From Pseudomonadota bacterium (GTDB lineage: Bacteria > Myxococcota > Myxococcia > Myxococcales > Myxococcaceae): a stretch of DNA of 64,000 nucleotides. A program made the position numbers and the translations under genes. How positions within the stretch are numbered: position 1 is the first letter of the stretch; each line of letters begins with the position of its first letter. Under the pieces are notes generated by a model that had not been told where the DNA came from, ran no database searches, and worked only from the letters and a program-made list of their open reading frames with translations. Of the stretch, positions 50,291 through 59,640 are shown piece by piece. Location of the stretch: contig JAFAAN010000088.1 in assembly GCA_023426545.1 (NCBI GenBank), positions 70,877-134,876 of the forward strand. The letters run 5' to 3'.

Positions 50291-53200
50291 TCACCCGTTC
50301 GCCGCGGGCCGGGGCTCCTCCCCCGGCTGTGGGTGCCGCGACGGCTCGTGGGGGGCGTCGCCCTTCTTCCCGAAGCGCTCCCCCAGCCGCGTCTTGATGC
50401 GGTCCGCCACCACGTAGAAGGCGGGCACCACGATCAGGCTGAGCACCGTGGACACCGACAGGCCGCCGAGCACCGCGATGGACATGGGGGCGCGCGTCTC
50501 CGAGCCCGCGCCCAGCGCCAGGGCCGCCGGCACCGCGGCCATCATCGTCGCGGTGGACGTCATGAGGATGGGCCGCAGCCGCACCGGACCAGCGCGCAGC
50601 ATCGCCTGGAGCGCATCCGCCCCGCGCTCACGTTCCTGGAGCGCGTAGTCCACCAGAATGATGGAGTTCTTCTTCACGATGCCCATCAGCAGCAGCAGGC
50701 CAATCATGCTGAAGATGTTCAGCGTGCTGCCCGTGGCGAAGAGCGCGAACGCCGCGCCGGCCACGGAGAGCGGCAGGATGGTGAGCACCGTCACCGGGTG
50801 CAGGAACGAGTTGAACTGCGCGCCCAGCACCATGTAGGCCACGCCAATCCCGAGGAAGAGCGCGAAGAACAAGCTGCTCATCGAGTCGCGGAAGGCCACG
50901 CTGGCGCCGCCCGCCACCACGCGCACGCCGCCGGGCAGGTCCTTCGCCAGCCGCTCCACCGACGCCAGCGCCTCCTCCTGGTTCGAGCCCGGGGCCACGT
51001 TGGCGAAGACGCTGATGGCGCGCTCGCGGTCCCGCCGGGTGATGGCCTGCAGCGCGGGCCGCTCCTCCTGCGTCACCAGCGACGACAGCGGCACCAGCGC
51101 GCCGCTGGCCGTGCGCAACTTCAGCAGCGACAGGTCCTCCGGGCGGGAGCGCTGGCCCGCGAGCAGCCGCATGCGCACGTCGATGCGCCGGCCACCGGTG
51201 CTGTACTTGCCCACGCGCACGCCGCCCACCAAAGCGTTGATGGTGGTGGCCACGGACTGGATGGGCACGCCCAGGTCGGCCGCACGGCCACGGTCCGGGG
51301 TGATGCGCAGCTCCGGCATGCCGAGCTGGTAGTCCGTGTCCACGTCCACCACCTTGCCGCTGGTCTGGAGCTTCTCGCGCATCTCCTGGCTGGCCTCCAC
51401 CAGCCGGTCCCAGTCCGAGCCACGCACGCTGAACTCCACCGGGAAGCCGCGCTGCGCCGTGAAGCCGCTCTGCGACTGGTCCTGCACCACCGCGCGCAGG
51501 CCCGGGTAGCTGTTGAACTCCTTGCGGAGGAGCTGCTGGAACTCCGCCTGCGGCATGCGCTCCTCGGGCGGCTTCAAGCTGACGAACATGATGCCGGTGT
51601 TGACCGCGCCGCTGCCGAAGCCTCCGATGACGGAGAAGACGCGCGTCACCTCGGGCCTGTTGCTGGCGAACTCCTCCGCGCGCTTGAACAGGCGGTCCGT
51701 CTCGTTGATGTCGCTGCCCACCGCCGTCTGCAGGCGCACCAGCAGCCGGCTCTGGTCCTGCGACGGCACGAACTCACCCGGCAGCGCGCGGAAGACGAAG
51801 GCGCTGATGACCATCAGCAGCACCGCCGCGCCCAGCACCCACCACGGCCGCTTCAGGCCCCAGCCCAGGGAGCGGCCGTAGGCGCGCTCCAGCTTCTCGA
51901 AGGCCCGGTCCACCCACACGCCCACCTTGCTGCGGTCCTCGCGCGACGTCTTGAGCAGCTGCGCGCACCGAGCCGGCGCCAGGGTGATGGCCTCCACGTA
52001 GGACAGCAGCACCGCCACGCAGAGCGTCACGCCGAACTGGAGGAAGAACTTCCCGATGACGCCCTTCATGAAGATGACGGGCAGGAAGATGGCCACCACC
52101 GCCACCGTGGCCGCCAGGGCGGCGAAGGTGATCTCCGCGGTGCCCTCGCGCGCGGCGCGCACCCGGTCCTTCCCCTCCTCCGAGTGCCGGAAGATGTTCT
52201 CCAGCACCATGATGGCGTCGTCCACGACGATGCCCACCGCGAGCGCCAGGCCCAGCAACGTGAAGGTGTTGAGGGTGAAGCCCAGGAAGTAGATGACCGC
52301 CACCGTCCCCAGCAGCGACATGGGGATGGCCAGCACCACGTTCATGGTGCTGGAGAGCGAGCCCAGGAACACCCAGCACACGAAGGCGGTGAGGAGGCAG
52401 GCGAGCATCAGCTCGAACTCGATCTCGTGGACGCTGTCCTCGATGAACTGCGTCGAGTCGAAGTTGATGCCCAGTTGCATCCCCTCCGGCAGGTCCTTCT
52501 GCATCTTCTCCAGCTCGGCGCGGATGCCCTTCGCCACCGCCACGGCGTTGGCGCCGCGCTGCTTCTTGATGCCCAGGCCCTGCGCCGGCTCGCCGTTGAT
52601 GCGCGCCATCCGGCGCATGTCCTCGAAGCCGTCCTCCACCAGCGCCACGTCGTTCAGGTAGACGGGGAAGCCGTTCTGCTCGCGGATGATGATGCGCCGC
52701 AGCGTCTCCAGGTCCAGCGCCTCGCCCATGACGCGGACGTTGACCTCGCGGCCCTGCGTCTCGATGCGGCCCGCGGGCAGCTCCACGTGCTCACGCTGGA
52801 GCGCGGCCGTCACGTCCATGACGGTCAGCCCCAGCGCGTCCAGCTTCTGCGCGTCCACCCAGATGCGGACGTTGCGCTCCAGCAAGCCGCCGAGCTGCAC
52901 CTCGCCCACGCCCGGAATCGTCTGCAGCTTCTCCTTCACGCGGTAGCGCGCGTAGTCGCTCACCACCTGCTGGCTGAAGGGGCCGGACACGCCCACCCAG
53001 AGGATGGGCTGGTCCTCCGGGTTCGACTTGGAGACGATGGGCGGGTCGATGTCCAGCGGCAGCCGGCGCTGCACCTGGCTCACCTTGGTCTGCACGTCCT
53101 GGAGCGCCAGGTCCACGTTGCGCGACAGGTCCAGCTCGACGGTGATGTTGCCGCCGCCCTGGCGCGCGGTGGAGTTGATGGCCGTGACGCCCTCCACCTG

Positions 53201-53416
53201 CGTCACCGCCTCCTCGATGAACTCGAGGACGTCGCTCTCCACCGCCTCCGGGTTGGCGCCCTCCCACGTGACGGAGATGTTGATGGTGGGGAAGTCGACG
53301 TCCGGGAACTGGCTGATGCCGATGCGCTGCGCCGCCACCAGTCCGAAGACGATGGTGGCCGCCATGATCATCCACGCCAGGACCGGCTTCTTGATGCACG
53401 CCTCGGTGATGTTCAT
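50291..53416 (-). CDS. RND efflux pump inner-membrane permease (HAE1-type)
   Basis: 1041-residue proton-driven multidrug or lipophile exporter, AcrB/MexB-like. It has two homologous halves with 12 helices and two large periplasmic loops. The proton relay is present in TM4 as GIVVDDAIMVLENIFRH (Asp pair) and Lys in the TM10 region (KKNSIILVDYA). Other signatures are the start NITEACIKKPVLAWMIM, GANAVAVAKGIRAELEKMQ and the second-half MGIVKKNSIILVDYALQ. The stop is followed by a hairpin. Its ATG overlaps the adaptor stop by 4 nt. Confidence 0.95.
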   Translation of the reverse strand: MNITEACIKKPVLAWMIMAATIVFGLVAAQRIGISQFPDVDFPTINISVTWEGANPEAVESDVLEFIEEAVTQVEGVTAINSTARQGGGNITVELDLSRNVDLALQDVQTKVSQVQRRLPLDIDPPIVSKSNPEDQPILWVGVSGPFSQQVVSDYARYRVKEKLQTIPGVGEVQLGGLLERNVRIWVDAQKLDALGLTVMDVTAALQREHVELPAGRIETQGREVNVRVMGEALDLETLRRIIIREQNGFPVYLNDVALVEDGFEDMRRMARINGEPAQGLGIKKQRGANAVAVAKGIRAELEKMQKDLPEGMQLGINFDSTQFIEDSVHEIEFELMLACLLTAFVCWVFLGSLSSTMNVVLAIPMSLLGTVAVIYFLGFTLNTFTLLGLALAVGIVVDDAIMVLENIFRHSEEGKDRVRAAREGTAEITFAALAATVAVVAIFLPVIFMKGVIGKFFLQFGVTLCVAVLLSYVEAITLAPARCAQLLKTSREDRSKVGVWVDRAFEKLERAYGRSLGWGLKRPWWVLGAAVLLMVISAFVFRALPGEFVPSQDQSRLLVRLQTAVGSDINETDRLFKRAEEFASNRPEVTRVFSVIGGFGSGAVNTGIMFVSLKPPEERMPQAEFQQLLRKEFNSYPGLRAVVQDQSQSGFTAQRGFPVEFSVRGSDWDRLVEASQEMREKLQTSGKVVDVDTDYQLGMPELRITPDRGRAADLGVPIQSVATTINALVGGVRVGKYSTGGRRIDVRMRLLAGQRSRPEDLSLLKLRTASGALVPLSSLVTQEERPALQAITRRDRERAISVFANVAPGSNQEEALASVERLAKDLPGGVRVVAGGASVAFRDSMSSLFFALFLGIGVAYMVLGAQFNSFLHPVTVLTILPLSVAGAAFALFATGSTLNIFSMIGLLLLMGIVKKNSIILVDYALQERERGADALQAMLRAGPVRLRPILMTSTATMMAAVPAALALGAGSETRAPMSIAVLGGLSVSTVLSLIVVPAFYVVADRIKTRLGERFGKKGDAPHEPSRHPQPGEEPRPAANG

Positions 53417-54609
53417 CTGCGGGCACCTCCGCCGCCGCTACCGCTCTCTGGCTCCAGGCGCGGCTCCCCCGTGAAGGTGGGCTTGGGCCCCTCCGCCACG
53501 CGCACGCTCACCCCATCGCGCAGGGCCTCGCCGCCGCGCACCACCAACGTCTCGCCCGGCTTCACGCCGTCGCGCACCTCCACCCGGCCGTCCGCGGTGC
53601 GCATGCCCAGGTCGAGCACGCGCTCGCGGGCCTTGTCGCCCTCCACCACGAAGGCCAGGAAGCCGCGCTCGCTGGCGCGCACCGCCGTCTGCGGAATCAC
53701 CGGGCTGCCGCCGCGCGTCTCCACCGGCACCGCCACCGTGGCGAAGGCGCCCGGGCGCAGCTGCGCCGCCGCCTCGCCCGTCACCTCGGCCGTCACCGGC
53801 ACCATGCGGCTGGCGTCGTCCGCGGCGGCGGCCACGTGGGTGATCTTGGCCACGAAGTCCCCGCCCACGGTACGCACGGAGAAGCGCGCCGTCATGCCTG
53901 GATGGATGCGCGCCACGTCCGCTGCGGGGACGGAGAAGCGCAGGAGGAGCGGCTCGCGCCGCAGCAGCGTGGCCAGCACGGCCCCCGGCTGCACGTACTG
54001 GCCCGTCTGCACCGTGCGCGTCTGGAGCACGCCGTCCATGGGCGCGCGCACGTAGGCGTCACGCTGGTTGAGCTGCGCCTGGTCCAGCATCGCCTTCGCG
54101 GCGGCGACGTCCGCCTCCGCGGTGCGCGCCCGGGCCTCGAAGGTCTCCAGCTGCTCGGTGGGCAGCAGGCCGGGGCTGGCCTCGTTGACAGCGGCGCGCC
54201 GCCGGGCGCCCGCCTCCGCCTCCACCAGCGTGGCCCGCGCCCGCGCCAGGGCGGCCTCCGCGGAGCGCACGGCGATGGCATAGCGGGCCGGCTCGATCTC
54301 CGCGAGCACGTCACCCTTCTTCACCGTCTGGCCCTCCGTGAAGAGGACGCGCTCCACGGCGCCGGGCACGCGGGCGGTGATCTGCACCCGCTCGAAGGCC
54401 TCCACCGAGCCCACCGCGTCCACGACGTACTCCACGTCCTGGGACCCCACCGGCGCCACCTCGACGGGGAACTGGATGGGCCCCCGGGCGCCACCGCCGC
54501 GCGAGCCTCCTCCGGCAGCGGCGCTCTGCGCGTCCTTCTTGCAACCAGCGCCCAGGGCCAGCACGGCCACAGCCAGGCTCAACGTTCCCGCACGTCGCAA
54601 TACCTTCAC
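53413..54609 (-). CDS. RND efflux periplasmic adaptor (membrane fusion protein)
   Basis: 398-residue lipoprotein-type adaptor (LSLAVAVLALGAGC, Cys23) linking permease and outer-membrane channel. It shows the standard lipoyl, alpha-hairpin and beta-barrel parts: RVQITARVPGAVERVLFTEGQTVKKGDVLAEIE (lipoyl half), a coiled-coil hairpin around residues 95-165, DAYVRAPMDGVLQTRTVQTGQYVQPGAVLATL (second lipoyl half) and a C-terminal beta-barrel/MP domain with RVEVRDGVKPGETLVVRGGEALRDG. Translation overlaps both neighbours by 4 nt, so the three pump parts are made in fixed order. Confidence 0.94.
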   Translation of the reverse strand: MKVLRRAGTLSLAVAVLALGAGCKKDAQSAAAGGGSRGGGARGPIQFPVEVAPVGSQDVEYVVDAVGSVEAFERVQITARVPGAVERVLFTEGQTVKKGDVLAEIEPARYAIAVRSAEAALARARATLVEAEAGARRRAAVNEASPGLLPTEQLETFEARARTAEADVAAAKAMLDQAQLNQRDAYVRAPMDGVLQTRTVQTGQYVQPGAVLATLLRREPLLLRFSVPAADVARIHPGMTARFSVRTVGGDFVAKITHVAAAADDASRMVPVTAEVTGEAAAQLRPGAFATVAVPVETRGGSPVIPQTAVRASERGFLAFVVEGDKARERVLDLGMRTADGRVEVRDGVKPGETLVVRGGEALRDGVSVRVAEGPKPTFTGEPRLEPESGSGGGGARR

Positions 54610-55982
54610 GGTTCATTCCCCAATGGGTCGAGTCCGACTGCCGCGCGCAGTCCCAGCAGTGCCACGCCCAGCGCATACCGGCTCTGGGCGTAGGCCACCT
54701 CCGCCTCGAACTGCCGCAGCGAGGCGTCCGCCACCGTCAGCGCCGTGGACAGCCCCTGCCGGTAGAGAATCCCTTGTTCCTCCGCGTTCTGCCGCGCCGT
54801 GCGGACCGCCAGGTCGCTCTGCGCCAGGGCTGCCTGGGCGTTCTGCAGCGCCACCCTCGCCTTTTCGATGTCCACGTCCACCCGGCGCGTGGACGCCTGG
54901 ACCTGGAGCTCGGCGGCCTTGCGCAAGGCCACTCGCTCGCGCCGCTCGGCGTACCGCTCGCCGCCGTCGAAGAAGTTCCAGACGAGGTTGACGCCCAGGA
55001 AGCCGTCGCCCGTGCGTCCCGCGAGGCCCGCCTCGTTGGTGAGCCGGTACGTGGCGGAAGCATTCAGCGCGGGCAGCAGCCGGGCCAGGGGCTCCTTCGC
55101 GCTCTCGCCCAGCGCATCCACCCGCAACCGGGCGGCCAGGATGTCCGGCCGCCGGTCCACCGCACCCTCCGCCAGGGCGTCGTGCGCCTCCAGCGGGCGG
55201 CTGGCGTCCGTCAGCAGCGTGTCCGGGGACGCGAGCGTGCCCTCCACGGGAGACACCAGCAGGTATCCCAGCTCCAGCCGCGTGGTCTGCGCGGCGTTGC
55301 GCGTGTTGGACAGCTCCACCTCCGCGCTGGCCGCCTCCAGCTCCGCGCGCGTCACGTCGTTGCTGCTCGCCAGCCCCGCCTTCGCGCGAGCGGCGGCGTC
55401 CTCCAGCGACTTGCGGGCGAAGGCGAGGCGCTGCTCCGCGGCGCGGAAGACCTGCTCCTGGGCCAGGGTGGCGAGGAAGGCGCTGGCGGCCTCGAAGCCA
55501 ACCTGCCGGCGGGCCTCCACCGCCTCCAGGTCCGCCGCGTCGCCATCACGACGCGCCGCGCGATAGAGGAAGATGCCGCGGGCGTCGAACAGCGGCATCG
55601 AGGCCACGAAGTTGGCGCCGAATGCGTTCTGGCGCTGGATGACCACCGTCTGGCCACCGACGTCCCGTGTCACCTCGTAGAGGCGCCGCGTGTAGGTGCC
55701 GGTCCCCGTGAGCTCCGGGAAGAAGAAGGCGCGGGCTCGAGCCACCCGGGCCCGAGCGGCCACGGACTGCTGCTCGGCGGCCAGGGCCGCCTCGTTCTGC
55801 CGCGCGGCCAGTGACACCGCCTGTTCCAGCGTCAGCGGACCGCGCGTCTCGGCCGACGCGGGCGGTGCGCCGGAAGGTGCGTCGTTCGCGGATTCGGGCT
55901 GCTGGCCCAGGGCCTCGGGCGCGGTCAGGACGAGCCAGGCGCAGAGGGGCACGGAGAGGACGTGACGACAGGGTCTGGGCAT
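54606..55982 (-). CDS. TolC-family outer-membrane efflux channel
   Basis: 458 residues with a signal peptide (LSVPLCAWLVLTAPEALG-Q). It has the duplicated TolC organisation: two long coiled-coil-forming repeats (first near residues 40-230, second 250-450), with LTLEQAVSLAARQNEAALAAEQQ and NLVWNFFDGGERYAERRERVALRK as typical family blocks. The start at 55982 fits the signal peptide; a longer in-frame ATG (56030) is possible. First gene of the tripartite operon, divergent from the MopE-type gene over a 200-nt region where a pump promoter should lie. Confidence 0.92.
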   Translation of the reverse strand: MPRPCRHVLSVPLCAWLVLTAPEALGQQPESANDAPSGAPPASAETRGPLTLEQAVSLAARQNEAALAAEQQSVAARARVARARAFFFPELTGTGTYTRRLYEVTRDVGGQTVVIQRQNAFGANFVASMPLFDARGIFLYRAARRDGDAADLEAVEARRQVGFEAASAFLATLAQEQVFRAAEQRLAFARKSLEDAAARAKAGLASSNDVTRAELEAASAEVELSNTRNAAQTTRLELGYLLVSPVEGTLASPDTLLTDASRPLEAHDALAEGAVDRRPDILAARLRVDALGESAKEPLARLLPALNASATYRLTNEAGLAGRTGDGFLGVNLVWNFFDGGERYAERRERVALRKAAELQVQASTRRVDVDIEKARVALQNAQAALAQSDLAVRTARQNAEEQGILYRQGLSTALTVADASLRQFEAEVAYAQSRYALGVALLGLRAAVGLDPLGNEP

Positions 55983-56182
55983 GTACAGGCGAAGGGTGCT
56001 CGGGCCTCGGGGGTGGGTTCGACGCGCCATATAAACGGAGGTGATGAGAAGCGGCTATGACGTTTCGGCGTCTGGACGCTGGCCAGCGCAACGGACTATG
56101 GGTGACGTGAGGTTCTCCTGGGTTCCGTAACTCACTGTAGAAAGATTGCGGGCGCCACCAAGCGCCCGGGAATGCTCGGCCG

Positions 56183-58144
56183 ATGCGTTTATTCCTGATG
56201 GCGTGGGTTCTTGTGGTCACGGTCTCCGCTTCCGGCTGCCGAAAGCAGGAGAACCCGCCCAATGCGGGCGCGCTCCGGGCGCTCGTCTCGTATGCGACGT
56301 TTCGTCCGGCCTGCCTCACGCTGACAGTCACGGACGCGGAGGACCCGTCGCGCACCGAGTCCACCGACGTCCGCGTGGACCCCGCGGCGCGGAGCGACAT
56401 CCGGACGGTGGCCATCCTCGGCCGCGAGGGCTGGGGCCGGACCCTGCACATCGTCGCCACCGCCAACGAGCGCTCCTGCAATGGCCCCCTGGTGGCGCGG
56501 CAGGAGGTGACGGCCCAGGTGCCCGAGGTGGGCACCCTGGACGTCCAGCTGGCCCTGCGCGCCCAGGACCTGGATGACGACGGCTACGTCTCCGCAGAGG
56601 GCCCCTACCCGGGCTCCGACTGTGACGACACCAACGCGGCAATCCACCCGGGCGCGACGGAGCTCTGCGACGGCGTGGACAACAACTGCGCCAACGGAGA
56701 GGCGGACGCCCCGGGCGGCGCGACGTACTACCTCGACGCGGATGGAGACGGCTTCGGGAACGCGAACGCCCTGCCCAACCTCTCCTGCAATCCGCCCCCT
56801 GGCTACGTCCTGGAAGCCGGCGACTGCAACGACCAGGACCCGAACATCCATCCCCGCCCGGAAGAGCTCCTCTGCGACGGCAAGGACGACAACTGCGACG
56901 GGTACGTGGACAACGCCCCCTTCGACGTGGGCACCACCTGCCGCACGGCGCAGAACTGCGACGGCGCCAAGCGGTGCACCGCCGACGCGTCATCCACCGA
57001 GTGTGTCAGTGACCAGGTCGCGGAAGAGTGGTTCGTCGACGTGGATGGCGACGGTGAGGCCGGCACCTCGGTGGGGTTCTGGTGCGCGGATCCCCCGGAG
57101 GGCGCGGTGCGCACGAAGGCGGACTGCGACGAGACCTCGCGCTTCGTGTCCAGCGCCGCCACCGAGGTGTGCGACCGGATGGACAACAACTGCGATGGGA
57201 ACATCGACGAAGGGCTCACGTCCTGCGACCCGTCCGCCTGGACACCGGATTCCGCTGGCCCCACTTCGACCCTCTGGCGCGCGGTGGCGGCCTATCCCGG
57301 AAACAAGGGCTGGCTCGCGGGCGATGACGGCCAGGTCGCCCACGTCGACGGGACGACGGTGACGCCGGTGGCGAGCTGCCCCGGCGCGTGGAAATCCGCG
57401 TGGGTGTCGAGCACCGGCCGCGTGTTCCTGGGCTCGGGCGCGGGAGCCTTCACCACGCGGCGGCCCACTGACACCGGTGCATGCGTGAACATCGCGGGCC
57501 CCGGCACCGCCAGCATCAACGGCATGGTGGGCTTCGAGAACGGCGACGACGTAGTGCTGTACGCGGTGGACAGCGCGGGCCGCATCATCCGGTGGAGCTA
57601 CGAGGAAGCCGCGCAGACGCCGGCGATGCCCGTGGAAGTCACACAGCTCAACGTCAACCTGCGCTCCATCGACGGCACCAGCCCGGAGACCCTGCTCGCC
57701 GCGGGCACGGAGACCGTGAACGGCGCACCCCGCCCCGTGGTCTGGCACGCGCCCGCCCAGGGCAGCACCGAATGGACCCAGGAGAACCTGGGCAACCTCC
57801 CGTCGGGTGGCTTCCTGCACGGCGTCCGGGTGCTCACGCCCAGGCTCGCGTATGTCGTGGGAGATAACGGTCTGCTGCTGGAGCGCGCCGGCACGGCGTG
57901 GACCGTCAAGCCGCAGCTCCGCCTGCCCTCCAACGCCGCCCCTCACATCCGCGCGGTGCTCGCCTTCGGCAGCAAGGCCCTCTACGCGCTGAGCTCCGAC
58001 ACCCCCGACATCCACTTCTTCGACGGCACGGCGTGGAGCCCTGCCTTCACGCCGCCCAACACGATGCACGCGCTGGACGGCACCAGCCCGACGGATGTCT
58101 GGGCCGTGGGCTCCGGCGGCACGCTCGTGCGCTGGCATCCCTGA
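56183..58144 (+). CDS. MopE-type putative metal-binding lipoprotein
   Basis: 653-residue secreted protein with a lipoprotein-like signal (VTVSASGC, Cys19). From about residue 125 to 350 it carries three MopE-type units: a DxDGDG calcium-like loop (LDDDGY, DADGDGFGN, DVDGDGEAG), an SDCDDTNAAIHPGATELCDG-type Cys/Asp block and an NNCDGxxD-type block (VDNNCANG, KDDNCDGYVDN, MDNNCDGNIDEG). The C-terminal 300 residues look like a beta-propeller (AYPGNKGWLAGDDG, YVVGDNGLLLE, TSPTDVWAVGSGGTLVRW). Such surface lipoproteins are common in myxobacteria; metal or copper binding is suggested by the family only. The next gene (MCE ATPase) begins 27 nt later. Confidence 0.85.
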   Translation: MRLFLMAWVLVVTVSASGCRKQENPPNAGALRALVSYATFRPACLTLTVTDAEDPSRTESTDVRVDPAARSDIRTVAILGREGWGRTLHIVATANERSCNGPLVARQEVTAQVPEVGTLDVQLALRAQDLDDDGYVSAEGPYPGSDCDDTNAAIHPGATELCDGVDNNCANGEADAPGGATYYLDADGDGFGNANALPNLSCNPPPGYVLEAGDCNDQDPNIHPRPEELLCDGKDDNCDGYVDNAPFDVGTTCRTAQNCDGAKRCTADASSTECVSDQVAEEWFVDVDGDGEAGTSVGFWCADPPEGAVRTKADCDETSRFVSSAATEVCDRMDNNCDGNIDEGLTSCDPSAWTPDSAGPTSTLWRAVAAYPGNKGWLAGDDGQVAHVDGTTVTPVASCPGAWKSAWVSSTGRVFLGSGAGAFTTRRPTDTGACVNIAGPGTASINGMVGFENGDDVVLYAVDSAGRIIRWSYEEAAQTPAMPVEVTQLNVNLRSIDGTSPETLLAAGTETVNGAPRPVVWHAPAQGSTEWTQENLGNLPSGGFLHGVRVLTPRLAYVVGDNGLLLERAGTAWTVKPQLRLPSNAAPHIRAVLAFGSKALYALSSDTPDIHFFDGTAWSPAFTPPNTMHALDGTSPTDVWAVGSGGTLVRWHP

Positions 58145-58171
58145 GGCGGCGGAGGGGCCCGGACAGACACC

Positions 58172-58870
58172 ATGGACCTGCGCGCGGACGGCCTGACGGT
58201 GCGCTACGGAGCGCGGCAGGTGCTGTCCGGGGTGACGTGTGCGCTTCCAGCGGGGACGCAGGCGCTGGTGCTGGGGCGCTCGGGCGCGGGGAAGACGACG
58301 TGGGTGAAGTGCCTCGCGGGCCTCGTGCAGCCCACCAGCGGCCGGGTGCTGTGGGACGGCCAGGACGCGGCGCGCCTCTCCCCCGCCGAGCGCCGCGAGC
58401 GCCAGGCCGGCTTCGGCATGGTGTTCCAGACGGACGCGCTGTTCGACTCGATGACGGTGCTGGAGAACGTGATGCTCCCGCTCACCCGCCGGCGCGTCCC
58501 GCGCGACGCGGCGCAAGCCCGAGCCCACGAGGTGCTGCGCGCGGTGGGGTTGGCGGACGCGGCGGGCACGCTGCCGGAACGCCTGTCCGGCGGGATGAAG
58601 AAGCGCGCGGGCATCGCGCGGGCCCTGGCGGCCCGGCCCTCGGTGGTGCTGGCGGATGACCCGTTCGCCGGGCTCGACCCCGGCACGGCCCGGCAGGTGG
58701 CCCGTGTGCTGCTGGACGTGTCGAAGGGTGGCACGCTGCTCGTCGTGGCGACGGAGCCCCCCGCCGACCTCCCACTGCCCCGGTGGCTCTACTTCCGAGG
58801 CGGACGCCTGGTTCACGACGGGCCGCCGGCCCCCGGACTGGAGGATGCGCCGGACGAGGTGCCCGCATGA
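58172..58870 (+). CDS. MCE-system ABC ATPase 1, degenerate catalytic site
   Basis: 232-residue ATPase of the MlaF class. Walker A GRSGAGKT (Lys41), Q-loop Gln86 and an intact signature LSGGM (138-142) are present. But Walker B ends ADDPFAGLD: the catalytic Glu is Asp163. The H-loop, normally SHD, reads VVATEPPAD at residues 191-199, so no histidine is there. These replacements usually make an ABC site unable to hydrolyse efficiently. ATPase 2 in the same operon has the opposite pattern. It starts at ATG 58172, 27 nt after the MopE-type gene, and overlaps the first permease by 4 nt. Confidence 0.9.
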   Translation: MDLRADGLTVRYGARQVLSGVTCALPAGTQALVLGRSGAGKTTWVKCLAGLVQPTSGRVLWDGQDAARLSPAERRERQAGFGMVFQTDALFDSMTVLENVMLPLTRRRVPRDAAQARAHEVLRAVGLADAAGTLPERLSGGMKKRAGIARALAARPSVVLADDPFAGLDPGTARQVARVLLDVSKGGTLLVVATEPPADLPLPRWLYFRGGRLVHDGPPAPGLEDAPDEVPA

Positions 58871-59640
58871 CGCTCCTGACGGCGCTGGGGCGCGCGGGCC
58901 TGGGCGCGGTGCGCGCCGCCGGAGCGCTGGGACTCGTCGTGGGCCGTACGCTCCTCGCGCTGCCGAAGCTGGAGCGCCACGAGCTGGGGCGGGCCCTGGT
59001 CCAGTTCGGCTACGGCTCGCTGCCGCTGGCGCTGGCCACGGCGGCGCTGGCGGGCATCATCGTGGTGTTGCAGTCAGGCATCTACGTTCAGCGCTTCGGC
59101 GCGCGGGCCTACCTCGGCTGGGCGGCGAGCTACGGCGTGATGTGGGAGTTCGGCCCGCTGCTGCTCGGCCTCATCATGTCGGCGCGCATCGGCGCGCGGA
59201 ACGCGGCGGAGCTGGCGCTGATGCAGGTCGGCGGACAAATCGAGGGCCTGCGCGGCATCGGGCTGGACCCCTTCGCCATCCTCGTCGCGCCGCGCGTGGT
59301 GGCCATGGAGGTGAGCATGCTGGCGCTGAGCACCTTCACCTTCGCGGTGGCCATCCTGCTGGAGTCCGTGGCGGCCTTCTTCATCCTGGGCCTGCCGGTC
59401 CGGGTGTTCTTCGGGACGTTCTCCCAAATGCTGGGCCCCCTGGACATCCTCGGCGGCGTGGTGAAGACGGGCACCTTCGGGCTGGCCACCTCCCTGCTGT
59501 CCACCACGGTGGGCCTCTCCGCCCGGGGCGGCGCGCACGCGGTGGGCCAGGCGGCGGCGAGCGCTGTGGTGCAGGGCTGCGCGGCCATCTTCGTCCTCGA
59601 CTTCGTGCTCACGTCGGTGCTCGCGGGGTGGATGGGATGA
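58867..59640 (+). CDS. MlaE-like permease 1
   Basis: 257-residue inner-membrane permease of the MlaE/YrbE class, expected to move phospholipids or other lipids with the MCE protein. The core helix pair contains FGPLLLGLIMSARIGARNAAELALMQVGGQIEGLRGIGLDPFAILVAPRV, the family signature. ATGA overlaps link it to ATPase 1 and to permease 2. It differs clearly from permease 2 (the QIEGLRGIGLDP helix reads EQVEALEMSAGDP there), suggesting a heterodimer. Confidence 0.88.
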   Translation: MTLLTALGRAGLGAVRAAGALGLVVGRTLLALPKLERHELGRALVQFGYGSLPLALATAALAGIIVVLQSGIYVQRFGARAYLGWAASYGVMWEFGPLLLGLIMSARIGARNAAELALMQVGGQIEGLRGIGLDPFAILVAPRVVAMEVSMLALSTFTFAVAILLESVAAFFILGLPVRVFFGTFSQMLGPLDILGGVVKTGTFGLATSLLSTTVGLSARGGAHAVGQAAASAVVQGCAAIFVLDFVLTSVLAGWMG

